DNA from: Anisakis pegreffii
Taxonomy: Eukaryota > Nematoda > Chromadorea > Rhabditida > Anisakidae
DNA length: 64,000 bases
Direction: 5' to 3'
NCBI GenBank assembly: GCA_035041965.1
Contig: JAPYMA010000568.1
Coordinates: 124,001 to 188,000 of the forward strand
The stretch's first letter is position 1, and each line of letters begins with the position of its first letter. The position numbers were made by a program, and so were the translations under genes. The notes beneath the pieces were generated by a model. That model had not been told where the DNA came from. It did no database searches and worked only from the letters and a program-made list of their open reading frames with translations. Shown here in pieces: positions 35,914 through 50,352 of this stretch.

Positions 35914-38291
35914 TCAGAGAAGCACTTCAGTGCTGAAGGTGGACTTCAGCGATACAAAAAATTGAGCGAATCCACAAAGGCAAAGCCATATATTGGTGAA
36001 GATCTGAACGGCCGCCGTTTCGGAAGCAATATTTTGCCGTGCCCAATTCTTGTATGGCTCACGGAAATCGATCACACGATAACAATATCGATACTGCTGA
36101 GGAGGCCAAGCGCAGTGCCTTTGAAATGCAAACGAATCGCTGGTTACCCTAAAACGTGACTGATTGTTCATTCGATTTGAGCAAGTTTCGGAAATCAAAA
36201 GTAATGAATCCGATATAATTGGAAATGATCACTAATCGCAAGTTATTTTCAGTTAGAAAAATGAGAAATGAACCTTGTGATTGTGCAAAATATACCAAAC
36301 GATGCTATGGCTATTAGTGCCATTCCTATGGCTGTACCAAAAACATTTAGAGTTCGAACCCAACATCCTGAAATATCATCTTCATTTCATCGACGAGCCG
36401 AGAACCTATCCACAACTGCATTCAGCTCATAGGCACGATGACCTATCAAAACAAACTTTAAACATGATCAATAGAAATAGATGGTTATCCAAGATTCCCT
36501 CTGTTATAGGAATACCATGTATCCAATAGGATCACCATACCGTTCGCTTCAAATCAATCCGAAACAAAACCTTGACAGTCGAATCCCCATGAAAGTATTG
36601 ACTGAAGAGTGGCACACAAGAATACGGCAACACCTGGCCAGATGAAGAAGTACGTACAGCAGTATTCATGATGGCTGACAGCAGCGGGTAGCATCAGTGC
36701 TGCGACAATCAGTTGCACATGATAGGAACGAACTAGTAATCTGAAATGAACACCTATCTGCATCATACATTTCCGTCCCCTCCTCTCCTTCTGATCCATA
36801 CAGAACGTATGATAGCAACCTAGCAAAGAGCTTGACTAGGAAAATGAATGAAACCGTACGTTTCAGGCATCACCACCTCCCCATAAACAAACAAAAAACC
36901 TGAAAGGGTCGAAGAGCTCTTCAAATTCTCATAAGATATTCAGACTCGAAATGACATTATCAAAAAGCTGTTAAGTATCACCTACAATGTTTCGTATGCA
37001 CTGTAAAACGCCAATGCTATACAAACGATGAAATGAAGAGACGCCAGCCCGGTCAGTGACAACGAGATAGCGAATCGCATCGAACTCAAATGCATTGTAG
37101 GACCAAGTTTGGAAATCAGAGATTCATGCATGGGTCTCAAGAGTTCGTTGCATGAGCTCTGATACCCTACTGATCGATACCACAAACCGTAGCATACTGC
37201 TGCTGCATAATTCTGCTCCGAACTCTCTGAAAATGCAAACTTCACATCATCATTGAGACCATTCGTGAGCATTTCTGAGAAAGTTGTTGGCTAGACTCCT
37301 GTGGAAGTTTGCTCAGTCTGCAATCGATTTTCGAAACTGATCACATCGTCGATCGAATGCCAGCCAGAAACATAAACAGAAATCATTCGTTTGACTAATT
37401 CGTTTTTTTTTCATTTTTCCTGGAAATTATTTGAGTGAAAGAAGGTCTGGAGGAAGGATGTGGAAATATCGAGAGAATTAAGACCCTCTGACTCATCCTC
37501 ATAACTGATCGCACAGAACGTTTCCATCCCGGACGAGACGAGGAGAATGAAGGCAATACACACACTGCAGCATTGTAGAACGAAATCGACCCTTGAATAT
37601 CATGACGGTTTTTCAATCATCCACGAATCCTTTTCAGTAGCTACTCTCTTGACTCCGATAGGAATAAGATTTGAATATTACCACATCAAATAGTATCACA
37701 AGTCATTACTTATTGTTAGCAACATCATTTCGTTCGTACTGAACTGTCAAACGAAGACAAAATTTTGCAAATTGGCTCTTCATCCGTCATCAAGAAATCG
37801 TTATTTTAGATATCGTTATTCATTGTCTAGGCCAGAGAATGGTGTTGTAGAATGCTCACCTGTTTGGATAACGCAGAAAAACAGCGTGCATCGCAGTGAT
37901 TAGTGCAAAAACGCCAGATACTATCGGGATGAGAAACGGAAATAGTGGCATACATAATGTCAAATGACAAACTCCCAACATGAATTCACACTGAAACAAA
38001 TACGCTGTAACGAAAATTCTTCGGTCACATCTACGGTACTTAGAACAGTCGTGGTGTTGGTGATGATAATGCTAATTTCAACAAAAACAGCGGTAATACT
38101 AATAATGATACCAATATCGGTAATAATCGTAACCGTGTATTAGTAGTTATGGCCAAAACAGACTATAATTCTTCATCGTCATTAGGATATAATTCTCAAA
38201 GAAAATACTGAAAGCAATGAGATGAACTCACCAGAGCAACGATTGCAAGAAGAGGATAAAGTGACCATTGAAATCCCGACTGACTGGTCAT
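35914..38291 (-). CDS. polytopic membrane protein, about 8 TM segments (345 aa), unknown family
   Basis: Seven exons (38232-38291, 37860-37990, 37485-37591, 36986-37226, 36571-36740, 36274-36367, 35914-36148) sum to exactly 346 codons with every junction in phase. Hydrophobic segments include WSLYPLLAIVAL, FLIPIVSGVFALITAM, VCIAFILLVSSG, FAISLSLTGLASLHFIVCIA, VQLIVAALMLPAAV, FFIWPGVAVFLCATL, VFGTAIGMALIAIASFGIF and IWLCLCGFAQFFVSL. The loop after the third holds VCYGLWYRSVGYQSSC, which recalls the GLW...C signature of claudin-type tetraspans, but the protein has too many TM segments for that fold. The last soluble stretch (HCAWPPQQYRYCYRVIDFRE) has paired Cys. No signal peptide. I do not recognise the family; the model itself is strong. 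Confidence 0.75.
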
Positions 38292-41200
38292 TTGGAGAGA
38301 AGAAGCGATTTATTCGAATTTCGAGAAGGTGATCGATCCGTGATTGGCTTGCTATTGATAGCGATACAAATTGAAGTTCCGATTTCGGGCAAACAATTGA
38401 CTAGAAAATATCTGCAAAACCTTATTAGATACTCATAAGAGACTTAGAATTATCATCTGATATCCTCAGATCGAATGGATGTGAAGAGATTCAATTGCTT
38501 CAAAGATGGCCCAATTGATCACCGCAGATCCAGCGAGCACAGTTATGACATTGTCCAATTGTTTCTGGAGAATACTTTTCCAAAAACATTTTATGTCACA
38601 CTGAAATTGAGAGCACTTTCGAGATGAAAAACGAGGCTAATATTGGAATTGAGTAGGTTTGAGTTGGCTGAAGGAAAAAGTCTAATCGTAGGCAGGATGG
38701 CAAAATGAAACAAAATTGAAATGAAATTGAGAAATGGAAATTGTTTTGCGTTCAGTGGGCAAAAAAGAACACCAAAGGAACAATTCAAAGGGAGAAAAAG
38801 TTGGATGACAGGAAAAATGATAGAATGAAATTTCATTTGAGTTAATTTTTGAACAGAAATTGTTTTAGTGGTGTTTGGGTTCCGTGAAGCCAATCTCTTT
38901 CAAACGTTTACGAGCAACGATGTGTGAAATTAAGCGACCGAGAGATGAAACTGAGTCCCTCAACTAAAAGCTGATCCGTTTTGCGAAATTTGATTCAATT
39001 TACTGCCATTACTCTTAAATTGATCCATACAAATCAAATTCAGAGCCTCACATCGATTATTCAGCCGAAAAGAAATTACTCGTTATCAAATCACGAAAGT
39101 GGAAGAAGCATGTAAAGAGAACAAAATGCTGAATCGGTCATTCCACTTCTATTGCTTTAGGCAGCGAAATTTTCAGCAATTCGCTACGAGAAGATTCAAT
39201 GGATGAAAACTGCTTCACTGTGGGTGCCTAAATTTGCATTCAATCAAAGTATTTCAACTATGAACATTGTGATATTCAGTACTGAGAGATTGATGAACAC
39301 TTTTTGACGATTACATTGACTCAAGGTGATTTCAGTTGTTGTCATATTTTGAGCACAGCTGTGAATCCGAACGAAAATGCATTCAATCATTAAAATTAAA
39401 TGAGAACATTTCTATTAACATGAACAAACAGCAAATGAAATGACGATCGTTGAGCGGTGGTCTATTAGATCTGTCATTTTGAGATGGCGAACTCGTTTCG
39501 TGAGGGCTTCAAAATCCTTTCGAATTTCAATTGATCTGGATTCAACGTTTACATTCAACGATCGAAAATTATTTATGACGTTCCCATCTTCTATTGGACG
39601 TGGATAAGCCTGGTGACATTCAACAAATGATGACATCAAGGAAGATGGAAATTTTAGTGTGGGGCGTTGAGCAAATTCGAACACTCATATCGAGAAATCA
39701 AGATTTATTGATCACATGAGTAGATCACTAAATGAATTCTTCAAAAAATTCAATGGATAAGTTGAATTGGAACTACAAGTGAAATCGAGAAATATCTTAT
39801 GAAAGTGAAAGCAATCACAAGTTTCACTCATTCACCCCATCTCAGATACCAGATTACCACACGTGTGAATATTCAGGCTTTCACCAAGATCCATTGTATC
39901 CGCTTACGCTGGATGTAGTATAAGATATAAGCTAGCAAGAATTGCTGCTGAGATTCGCCTTTAGATTATTTTAAAGTAGAGTTTGAATTGAGCTGATTGA
40001 ATTGCCTCTGAATTGGCACTGAAGTGATATTGCTATTCCCATCGCTTAATGGTATTGCTTACTGCAGCTTGATTGGTTCCATTTGGTGTAATTTATTGCA
40101 GAAGAGAGTAGTTAGTCGTTGAATTCGAATTAAATCAACAGGACACTTTGAGCGTATATTCATAGTCTCGTGGATTTAGAGATATCATCGTTGCACTGCT
40201 TTATCGTCGGACTCGATGAATTGAAGTGGGATTTATGGATTTCGTGCATTCGGATGAAATGTGAAGATTTGAGAGGATGAGTACTTCGAGAAAATAAAGT
40301 CAACGAATTTGAGCTACAATTAAAAAGCGATTCGATTGGATTACCATTCCAGTGACACCAGTCCTTAACCAGCATGCAGTGCTGCTGCAAGTATCCAATT
40401 AAGTTTATATCATATATTTAATACTCGAATCATAGAGTACTCATCTAATCACGCAATACTCATAATCCATAAAATTATCTGGATTAAAACGACAGCTAGT
40501 GATTCCGACTATGAGTTTATCGCATCATCAGACTATACGTTAAGCACTAAATGCATTTATTGAGGTTTCTTCTAGTTAAGCTTGTCCGCTGAGATATCAG
40601 ATAACAGATCTCTTCAGAAACCCAAATGTCCAATAGCTCAAATATGTCTAGGCCAAACGTGCACAGGCCAAATATGCTCTTACGATGCTGATCACTGCTG
40701 TCACTTTCAGCTCCTCACCGCACTCAGATGTTATGGCTAAACGAATAACCCTTTTGATTTTTGCAAAATAAACATACCTTGAACTGTGAGGAAATAACGC
40801 ATCTAACAAATATGTTATCCTCAGTTTCAAGTGTGCACCTCAGTTTACACCTCAATATATTGCTGATCATGAATGAAGAGGATTACTGAAGAGTTACTGA
40901 AGATCTGTTAACTAGATGATAATAGATAATTAGATGTGAGAAACTTCGGTTTGTTTGACAATGTTGAGCCATCCCTCGTTGTGAAACCTAAATACAATGT
41001 GTAAAACAAACGCATTTGTTTCTTAGACGGTAACGTTGTCACCTCGTCGAAATGAAGTGAAAAATCCACTCTTTGAAAGGAAACATGACGCACCGTGTGA
41101 GATGTTTTCCGTAGCATTTGCTCTTACGTCAATCCCGATCTCAGTAAACATCATCTTCCTGGTTCCCAGTTGAAAAACCGATCGCTCAATCCCTTCGAAT

Positions 41201-41358
41201 GAACCGAATCAACCCTATACTTCGGCAGCAATATGTATGATGGTGTTTTATTATGAAGTGGAAAATGCGCGAAATCGGTCTCTTTAAGGTCTTTAAGGTC
41301 ACATTAGGACTCAGTGACATCGTAAGTGAACACTTTGCTGAGGTATGTAAATATATCC
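38292..41358. other. gene-poor stretch
   Basis: No gene supported. Minus-strand open frames at 38591-38893 and 40160-40390 mirror purine-rich plus-strand sequence. The frame at 39415-39684 (AQRPTLKFPSSLMSSFVECH ...) is more protein-like, but I find no splice partners. Confidence 0.4.
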
Positions 41359-41364
41359 TTTATT
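41359..41364 (-). terminator. poly(A) signal AATAAA
   Basis: AATAAA about 40 nt past the stop of the 156-aa membrane-protein gene. Confidence 0.4.
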
Positions 41365-41404
41365 AGCCGAATAAGCTATAACTTATAATTGTATATTGTT
41401 TGTT

Positions 41405-42246
41405 TTAATAAGAAGTGTATCCTGTAAGATCACTGAACAAATAAACAAAACAAAACAACGTAAACAGCGGCAATACGGCGATCGAATAGATCAAATAAGC
41501 GCACGGCTGAGTCGGATTATTGACACGGTAATGATGGAATTTGAGAAGATTACATTCAGTAATCGATGACACTAGGAAGATGACAGAGCAGAAATGTTTG
41601 ATCAAGGTAGTTCTAGCAGAAGCATTGGGCCATTTTACATTATGCTATTCTTTTGGCAGTCAGCTTCAAAAAGCTGGAACTTTTGTTGCATTCTGAACAA
41701 TTCAATCCTTATCGCTTTTTACACGCATGGACAGTCAATCGAAGTTGCAAAATGGTTATTGCCAGATTTTTCTTCAGCAAGACTTATTGTATGAATGATC
41801 TTTTTGAATTGAAAATTCAGAATTGCAATCAAAATTTGCTTGTATATCGTGAGAGATTCCAAATTTCAATGTAATATGGAGTCAACTGATAATTCGAAAC
41901 CTGAATAATAGATTTTACATGTATATTTTTATGTGACCCACCTGATATCAACACTGAGATCATATTGGTGTGATGAGTTAAAGTCGTGCCTCAATATCCA
42001 ATCCGTACGTGCGTATAAACACCAACGATGCTGCAAAGCAAGAATTTTGTGTGCACAATACCTTCAGCTAACCGTATTCAATTTGCTCAGTGGAAAATGT
42101 GGAAGGAGATGAAATGAGAGAGCTGGAAGATAAACAAGAGGACAGAGGATGGGCGAGAGATAACTCAAGATCTTAGTAGATATACGATATGCGATACAGT
42201 ACAGTATTGTCAACAGAGCAGTGTTTATCTGGATGTCTATCGTCAA
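41405..42246 (-). CDS. small membrane protein (156 aa), unknown
   Basis: Three exons (42073-42246, 41942-42030, 41405-41612) keep phase and total 157 codons with the stop. The middle exon is best supported (TTTGCAG acceptor, ATCAG|GTGGGT donor; reads HRWCLYARTDWILRHDFNSS). The third has two hydrophobic segments (FCSVIFLVSSI and AYLIYSIAVLPLFTLFCFVY) and ends LFSDLTGYTSY. The first exon is hydrophobic but of simpler composition (LTILYCIAYRISTKILSYLS), so the true start could differ. The gene is divergent from the homeobox gene, with about 530 bp between start codons. No family recognised. Confidence 0.45.
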
Positions 42247-42774
42247 CGATGGAAGAGCTCAATACCGATGAACATTCAGCGTCGATGTGTGGTAACGATT
42301 GGTTACGTTAGCCTGATAAACTGTACTAGTGAATAGGTGAATCGGATCTCGAGTAGTTCGAACAACTTGAGATTAAATATCTACCTCATCCACCTACCTA
42401 TGTACCCTTGTTAGCAATCAGTCAGTCTTCACGTTAAGAGTGTAGGGTTCGAGAGCATACCACTACCACTTCAATACAACCTCTTTAACCTTCCGGTATT
42501 TTGAAAAGGCAAACCTTCTTTCCACTGCATTCATTTGCTTGGTACAACAACTCACTTTTGTTGTCGAGTTGAGTATCACTCCTGTCGCACTCTTAGGATA
42601 TCTCGAAATCAACTCGAAGTCGACATTTCTTCGAAGTGTCTCTACCACTTTATCACAGCTAATTGGCAGGTACTTGTCAAACTCTACTTCGATGAGAAAG
42701 TTTGGAGCAGCAACGAGATTTGGCTCGAAGCAATCGTTGTTTTGAAGATCTGAAGGTGCGACCCATAAGAAGCG

Positions 42775-45700
42775 ATGTTCTCATTGAATGCAGCCGCCTT
42801 TGCTGCTGCAGCTCAAGTGGCAGCGGTGGGATCAGCCGCTTCTTCGTCGGCAGCAAATGGAACTTCGACAACCTCAAGTAGTATTTCTGATAAAAAGTAA
42901 GTGGACACTACTTTGTTCAACAACCCTCGACACAGCCCTTGAATCTGCGCAAGTCTAAGTCGATTTCGTAATTGGCTTGTTTGACATCAGCCACGCAATA
43001 CACCAATAATTTCATGTGGAACTGCAATCGATTTGTTCTATCTTCCATCACAGACTCATCATTTCGAACATATTTTTAGCGATTTGTCGAAGTGATCATA
43101 TGCATGATCGGTGAATCTCGAATATTGTCAAATTAGCAAGATTTTGGTTCTGTGCTCATCGTAAACGGAGTTTTAGGCATGCATGATTTCCGTGAAACTA
43201 TCAGTGACAAAATGCAATCTATGAAATTAGTCTGTACACATGTGTTCGTCGTTTACTTCATATAGAGTTTTCTTGTTACTTATCATGAAAAAATTCCGTA
43301 AAGTAGCACCTATACGTATGGTCTCAAGTGACCTCATCAGAGACGATATAAGGTGAAGGCAATGCTCAAACGATAAAAATGCTTCTGATGAATATAGCAA
43401 TTTTGTTGCGTTGTTAAGCTTATTCATTACATAAACAACGTTTCTTCATTTACATAACTCAACAACATCCAATTGAGTTCGATGGGATGTTAACTGTAGA
43501 CGATTGTTGAATCGATTTCGAGTTGATCGATTAGTTTTGTGCTAATCATTAAGGAGATCAGTCACTTCACATAAGTACCATCCATCATCAATCAAGCAGC
43601 ACTCCTCTTAATCGAGTGATCCTCTTAATCTCAAAATCGCATCTTGTCCTCCTCTCATTTGATGTCTAATTGATTTCGTCTTTGATAAAGTCTTTATACT
43701 GAAGCAGTCAATCCAATCAGCCGCCTTTCAGCTAACCAGTTAACTCCTGAGCTGATCACCGTATTTCCCATTGCTCATCAGCTCTACCGACTAAACTGAA
43801 GGTTTCAGCATATTCCAGTTCGTAACTCCTTCTTAACTCTTTCAACAATACAGATTCTGTGGCTATGATAAAATCCTGCGTTTCAGCTTGCTGAACTTTT
43901 CGATACCTTACCAGTAATAAATGTTGTGATACTTTAATGCCTTTGTAATACATCGATTCGGAGCATTCTTATAAACTATCAGCTTGCATCTCGATAATAG
44001 CCATGTAAAGTGTAATCAATTCAACGATCACCGACATTGTTTTTGTTTTAGGTGTGACGTTTTCAAGAACGATTTGTCCGATGGAATCAACTCGGCTAAC
44101 TTCTACGCTCATCCACCACCATCTTCATGGACCGAGCATTTGCCTCTACTTGGAAGTTCGTACAAACACATTATTTTTCCTCTTCATTTTGGTTCCTATT
44201 AGACCTCGAATCTCGTTAGCTAGATAATGTGAGGTATGCGTCAAATGGGACATAGGTAAGCCTGTAGAAACCCTTCCGATGTTATTAGACATTGTAAAAC
44301 ACATGGAAACTTATTGTTAGTGCTACCTACAATTAGTGGTACTTTTACACATTATGCAGATCAAGTAATTCAGTCACAAGAACATACCAGCTGTTCATAC
44401 TATCGATCAAACCATTTTGATAAAATCACTAAAACCTGACTGACCTATATCAACATATGATCTCTATGCAAGTTTCTTCTGACTGATAGTGAGAGTACTT
44501 TCGGCCATCGTAAACATTGGTTTCCACGCTCAGTTTTTGCATGTGATACTTTGAATTTTATTCTGTTTCTATTTTGAAATCAGGGACCACTGCTGCAGTA
44601 TTTGATGAGTTTTTTTAATCTACATTTTTCATTGCGTAATAAAGGAAAAACAAAAAAATCCTATACAAGCTAAGAAGACGTTCGCTATGATAGTAAAAAT
44701 ATTGCTGCATGGGATGAATTTGGAATAGAGATCTGTTTCGGAGTCGTTAGCGTAAGGTAATCGTTACAGTGTCTTGTATCGATACTTTGTAAGCGAATTT
44801 GTGAGATTAGTAAAGAATAGCGGTGAGTTGATCCGTTTGTATCGAACTGAGGCAGTCGATCGTGTAATGTTAGTGAAGTTTGTATTGTTTACAGACACAG
44901 CGAACGTAACTGAATACGATCGTCAGTCTTCTTGAGTAAATAAACTTACCATACAAACAAGTGCAACAACTACGTCAAAAAGATTGCCTGTAAATCTTTA
45001 TCCCTCAGAATACTTAATTGCAAATAATTAGGTGGAAAAAATTGAAGACACTTTCAAGTAAGCACTGATACTGTCAAAGGGACACCATCTCCAATGAAAG
45101 AATCGATTGCAATTTCTTGTGCTCAATTGAGATAATTCGTCGAATTTTGGGTAAAACTAACTTCCCATCCCATCAGATTTCAGTTATTGTTAGTATTTTG
45201 TTGAATTCTAACTAAACGAACAGTCAATTGATTAAGTCTTGTCTATCGCATTCAACAGACTGATTGGCACGTGTCATCCATAGCGGATAATCCCCAATGC
45301 TTCACCTGACACATCCTATCAAATTGTCATGAGCTTGTCACTTTCGCCATCACCTTCTCCATATATTTTTATCGCTCTCACTTAGATATATTCATTTGAA
45401 GAAATTTCACTCACAGTTTTGCATCGAAACTGTACGTAAAATTTGTTGTGTTAAAATGTCAACAAAAGTGACATTCGACTGGTTACACGTTACAGTAACT
45501 GCAAAACGACAGCACAATTAGTTTGCTTAAGAAATTTTACGTTCGGTTGCATTTTAACATAAACACACAACACGAACGAAACTATCTGCTCGTTAAAAAC
45601 ACGTCTTTCACTACAATGACAACAGTGGATATATGTGAATTTTTCTTTTAGCTTCTGTGTGCTGTTTGATTTGTTCATTATCACATCATAAGCGTTGTGC

Positions 45701-48700
45701 ATTCACTTCAATGAGATAGTGCTGTTCTCTGCTGAACTTAGTTCTCTTTCGATATGAGGCATACTGTAGGAATGAAGGAATTCATGGAAAATAACGCAAG
45801 AAACATTCCACAGATTGCTCGAAATTAGTCAGCATTCGTCATTATGATGAATTCTTTCTGAACATTTTGAAGGTCTGGTTGAACAGCATCTTTATCGATA
45901 GGGAGTTGATATTCGTTTGATGAGATGCGATTACAGCATTCAGTCAATGATTGCAGTTTAATGTACAAGACGAAATCACAGCTGAACATTAAGATGGATC
46001 TAACTGAGCTCTGTGTAGATAGAAACAAGTGGTATTAAGCGGATAATTCATGTATGGATGGTGTGAATGTTAGGTGGTTAGGGTCATGACTGTCCTGAGC
46101 GTTTATTGAATTCAGGTTATCATCCACATGCTACGCCGTTCGGAATTGACTCACATCAACCGTCGACAAGCGGGTATCCAATGTACGATCAAGGCACTTT
46201 TGTGGCACCTCCTCAGCACTACATGACCTCAACACCTACTGCACCTCCAGGGTTTGTGTAAGAGATGCATTCACATCATGATTCATATTGCAACAACCTC
46301 AGCGATCGTAGAATCATAGAATCAGTTAACTCGATTAGATATACTGAATAAGGCAAACCAAAAAGTTTTTTATAGCGATGGTTGATGATTCGTCAAACAA
46401 CGACTTTTGCAATAAACAAACTAATGAACGAGTGACAACCTGTGTTTCAGAATTAACTGGTGATATTAATATCACTGCTGATTCAAATTATTGTGATAAT
46501 GATGCCTTCATGATTGCAAGCACTAAAATAGCTCGACATTGTCAACTTATAGATTCGGATACGCACTCACACCCCCGGCTGACCCGTTCAATTCATCTGT
46601 GCGATGTATGGATCCGATGTTGGGAATGCTTCAGTCAGATAATTTGCAAAAGGATGATCAATCAACGACTACAGTAGCCAAAAACGGGTGGGTGTCAGTC
46701 ATAAATAAAGTTATCAATCTGCATCAAAGCACCAAGAATCTTTTTTCAAATTCAAAATCTTCTGATTTGTGTTTTTGAGGTGTTTGATAATTCAGTTATA
46801 AATAAGATCACCACAATAAAAGATTACGGTAGTGTGGTGCTGAGAAGTGGGACTTTTACGGATTCCCGTTCCCATTGACATTGCCGTCGTTACAATGCAC
46901 TTCGTTATTTGGCAGATGGAATTCTCGAGAATTAAAATAATTTTCATTACTCCTCACATGAGTTGCAACATGATGAGTGTTTATTTCAGTGCGACTAAAC
47001 AGGATGATAGTGATCTTGCGGGCGAGGCAGAAGACGATGATATGGTTGATGAGGATGACGAAGAAGGTTTGATTTTTAAAATTGACGACATTACAAATAT
47101 TTTTAGTATCGCAATTAAAGAAGTGTCACATTCGAGTCACTGGCTTTTTATGATACCACCTATCATGTAGGTAAATTGATAGAGGATGGTTCAGAAGCAT
47201 TGCTGCAGACAGACAATTCAGCATAACGCTTTCATCAATTGCATTGCACAATGGTTTTAACTGGAGATGCAATTGTATTGCTGTAGATCGATCAATTCAG
47301 CATTCAGCATAACATTCCGTCCATCTCTAAACCTTGATCTCTCCGGCTAGAAGCGATTTATGCCTATAGGAATCTGAGGAGGATCACTCTTATAATTCTC
47401 ACAATTTCTTACTATTTTCGTATAACTCAGAATCACATGCATACCAGAAGTATCGCTGAGATGTAATAAGAATTCTCAGGTTGGATCTGATGAGACGCAT
47501 TTGTATGTTATCACGAAATTTCAGCGAAAATCGTGATAAGTTCACAGAGCTCAGTCATTCACAGTAACTTTTAATGTCAGGTAGCGTTGGAGGTGGAAAG
47601 AAAAAACGACGAAAGAGACGTGTGCTGTTCACGAAAGCACAAACCTATGAACTAGAGCGACGATTCCGCACCCAGCGATATCTATCAGCACCAGAGCGTG
47701 AGCAGCTAGCCATGCAAATTCGTTTGACGCCGACTCAAGTGAAGATATGGTTTCAAAATCATCGGTAAGTACTACGATCAGCTGACAATTTTCAGCCGTT
47801 CCGCTCACATATCCCAGTTTTTTGCTAAGTCTACTTCGGAATCCGGCAACCTGCTTACTTGTTCAGTTCATGCATTTAATGGTGGTAGTATGGCGCTTTG
47901 TGCTGCAGAGAGCAATTCTATGACAACTCCAGTGATACGAATATCCCAGCTGAATGCTTTGAGTTTGCTAGTGAATGAAAACACGGCTACCTTCACAATG
48001 CGGTAGTGCTTGCGCGTTTTGGAGTTCTGCTGTGAATCATTATATTGGCGAACCTCATGCTTTGGGTATTTTTATTACCATATACGGCGATTACAAATGC
48101 GAACTTGCTCAATGATAATTCCTCGAATCATCGTTCTCATCCCAATTCCATGTTGTTGACCCAGAATGATTTGAGATAATGTATAATAATGTATCTGTTT
48201 AACACAGTGTTTCTCATAGGGGTGAAATTACTTATTTTGGGTAATTTGGAGGTGTTAAGGGGTAATAAAGGGGGTCGGGAAATTAGTAATTCGTGCAGTT
48301 GTTATGTTATGATAGAGCGCCATTGTGATGGTGTTTTTTAACTCAAGTATGTAAATGCGGTTAGTTGATGGCAACACTCTTCAATCTCCTATTTTCTGAC
48401 AAGTATCATTATCTCATTCGGGCCGAACAGAGTTTTCATTAGTTTTAACCGAATTTTCATGCCATTCCTTGCTGTTGCAATCGCTCTCATAGCTTTTATC
48501 ACCAAAAGTGTTCGCTTCTCCTAATTTCTCATTCATTTCACTGAATAATTAAAGTCAAATTCTCATTCTATCAAACACATTTTATAATTGATCATTTAAC
48601 TGTCAAACGTTGTTAAGCAATAATATTAGATTGCTGCATTGTTGATTCCGGCTGTCAACACGTTAACGTATTCGGTAAATAGTATATCTACAGAATAAGA

Positions 48701-49479
48701 AGTTGTTTCGAACTGTGAAGTGAAATGAGACAAAGTGAATGAGAAGAAGTCATCAATAGAACGATATTCGCATTTAGTAGCTATGAGAGTGAATACAACA
48801 CGTCTGGAAAGAATGAGAATTCATTCAAATTAGTTTGAAGTGAGGTGTCAGAGGCAATAGCTTTTCATCCAATCATAATCGATTGCAATACTGTGAGGAA
48901 CATAACGGTCTAAGAGAAGGCCCAGCGATGTCAATCACCATCACGAACGTGCTAATAAGATTGAACATAACGGTGATCTAAACATAAGATATACGATTTC
49001 TACATTCAAGAGGGATTGGAGGGAGGGGGGAGTAACGGCAGTGTGCCCGGGATAATGGAGCACTCGAACGTGAGAATCATTGGTTTAACACATATACTGA
49101 TGCAATAACACAATCCTATATGAATTATTTCATTAGCAAACTGATTAACGATTATATGCACCAATGTGACATGATAAATATGCTGAATATTTTCAGATAT
49201 AAAACCAAGAAGACACTTCAGGACAAAGGTCTCAACGCATCGCTTCTCAATTCGTCAGTGTCAAACTCCTCTGCAGCGTTCGCTCCAGCTCGTCGTATAC
49301 CCGTTCAAATGCTTGTTCGCGACGGAAAACCTTGTCCACCGGATTTTGTTGGTCACTATCAAACTCCAGCCGGGGCTCTTTCCGGGTCTTTTCCCACTCC
49401 AGGCGGTTACATACCTCAGGGTGCCACTACAATACCACAAAACTCACAGTATTACATGCCGAATGGTTGGGCTTGGTAA
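42775..49479 (+). CDS. ceh-22: NK-2 class homeobox transcription factor (ceh-22-like)
   Basis: Seven exons (42775-42896, 44052-44155, 46116-46251, 46553-46687, 46990-47066, 47581-47764, 49197-49479) sum to 347 codons with all junctions in phase. The homeodomain is NK-2 class: [51 protein letters not shown]; Tyr at position 54 (HRY) marks the NK-2 CAAG-binding specificity. It is split by an intron after QNHR. Before it is an acidic block ([13 protein letters not shown]), and after it [15 protein letters not shown], which fits the NK2-specific domain. The N-terminus is Ala/Ser-rich. C. elegans CEH-22 is the pharyngeal-muscle NK-2 factor; the acidic block, [19 protein letters not shown] and overall length match my recollection of it, but orthology needs a tree. 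Introns are large (up to 1.96 kb) and probably carry enhancers. Confidence 0.85.
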
Positions 49480-49918
49480 ATTGAATCATCACTCCGTTAG
49501 TATGCTCAATTCCCAAAAAACAACCGCATAATTTCTAAACACTTACAAATTCGAGCGTTTTTAGGCAATGAGATTGGAACAATTTTGATTCATCATGCTC
49601 GTTTATTTTTGATTCGTTCTGTTACATGTATGACCAAAAATTATCAAAACTTTAGCAATAACCAGTGCTTTTTGCTTTTTCTTATTCTTCTAAGAGGTTC
49701 TTTGTTCATTTGTAATTCGTAATTGTTTCTTGTATGTTTGTGAAAGACTCACTTCACTTTCCTTGAGTACTTCACTTATTATTTTGAGATGTGATAAGCA
49801 ATTGCTTGAAGTTTGTTTATAATGAAATTTTTATTTCACCTTTTTCGAACAGACATTCCTCAAATTGAAGGATAAACGCAAAGTATGAATCAGATACACG
49901 TTTCAGATCAAAATCTTC

Positions 49919-49924
49919 TTTATT
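49919..49924 (-). terminator. poly(A) signal of the PLC-beta gene
   Basis: AATAAA on the minus strand about 430 nt past the proposed PLC-beta stop; no nearer perfect copy noticed. Confidence 0.4.
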
Positions 49925-50352
49925 GGACCATAAGAGTTACAATTTCACGTCAATTAAATGAATCAATAATATGGAATGATAGAAATGAACAGAAACAGTC
50001 ACAATATGCAGTGGAAATCGAAATTGCAAAAAAAAAAACTTATGCTTGAAATCATGAAGACAACAATATGCTTCAAATGCGAATACCCTTTTATGCATGT
50101 ATCACAATTATTATGACTTGATCATCATGAATAACCTCATCATCATCATAATTAGTTGGAGAGATTCCGAGAAACAATAATAAACAAAAACACAACAAGA
50201 ACAAATAAGATCACGAATAATTTTCATAAACAGTCATCATATCATTTCACATTGACCAGCAATCGAGCCAGTACATTCGAAAAGAAGTATCTCTTCATTC
50301 CACCAAAAGTTCACTTGTTTTGCGTATCCTCTGTAATCAAATATGAGGGCGT

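Noticed and set aside
38591..38893. 100-aa minus-strand open frame
   Set aside because: Low-complexity Phe/Leu/Ser reading opposite a purine-rich strand; no splice partners or start context.
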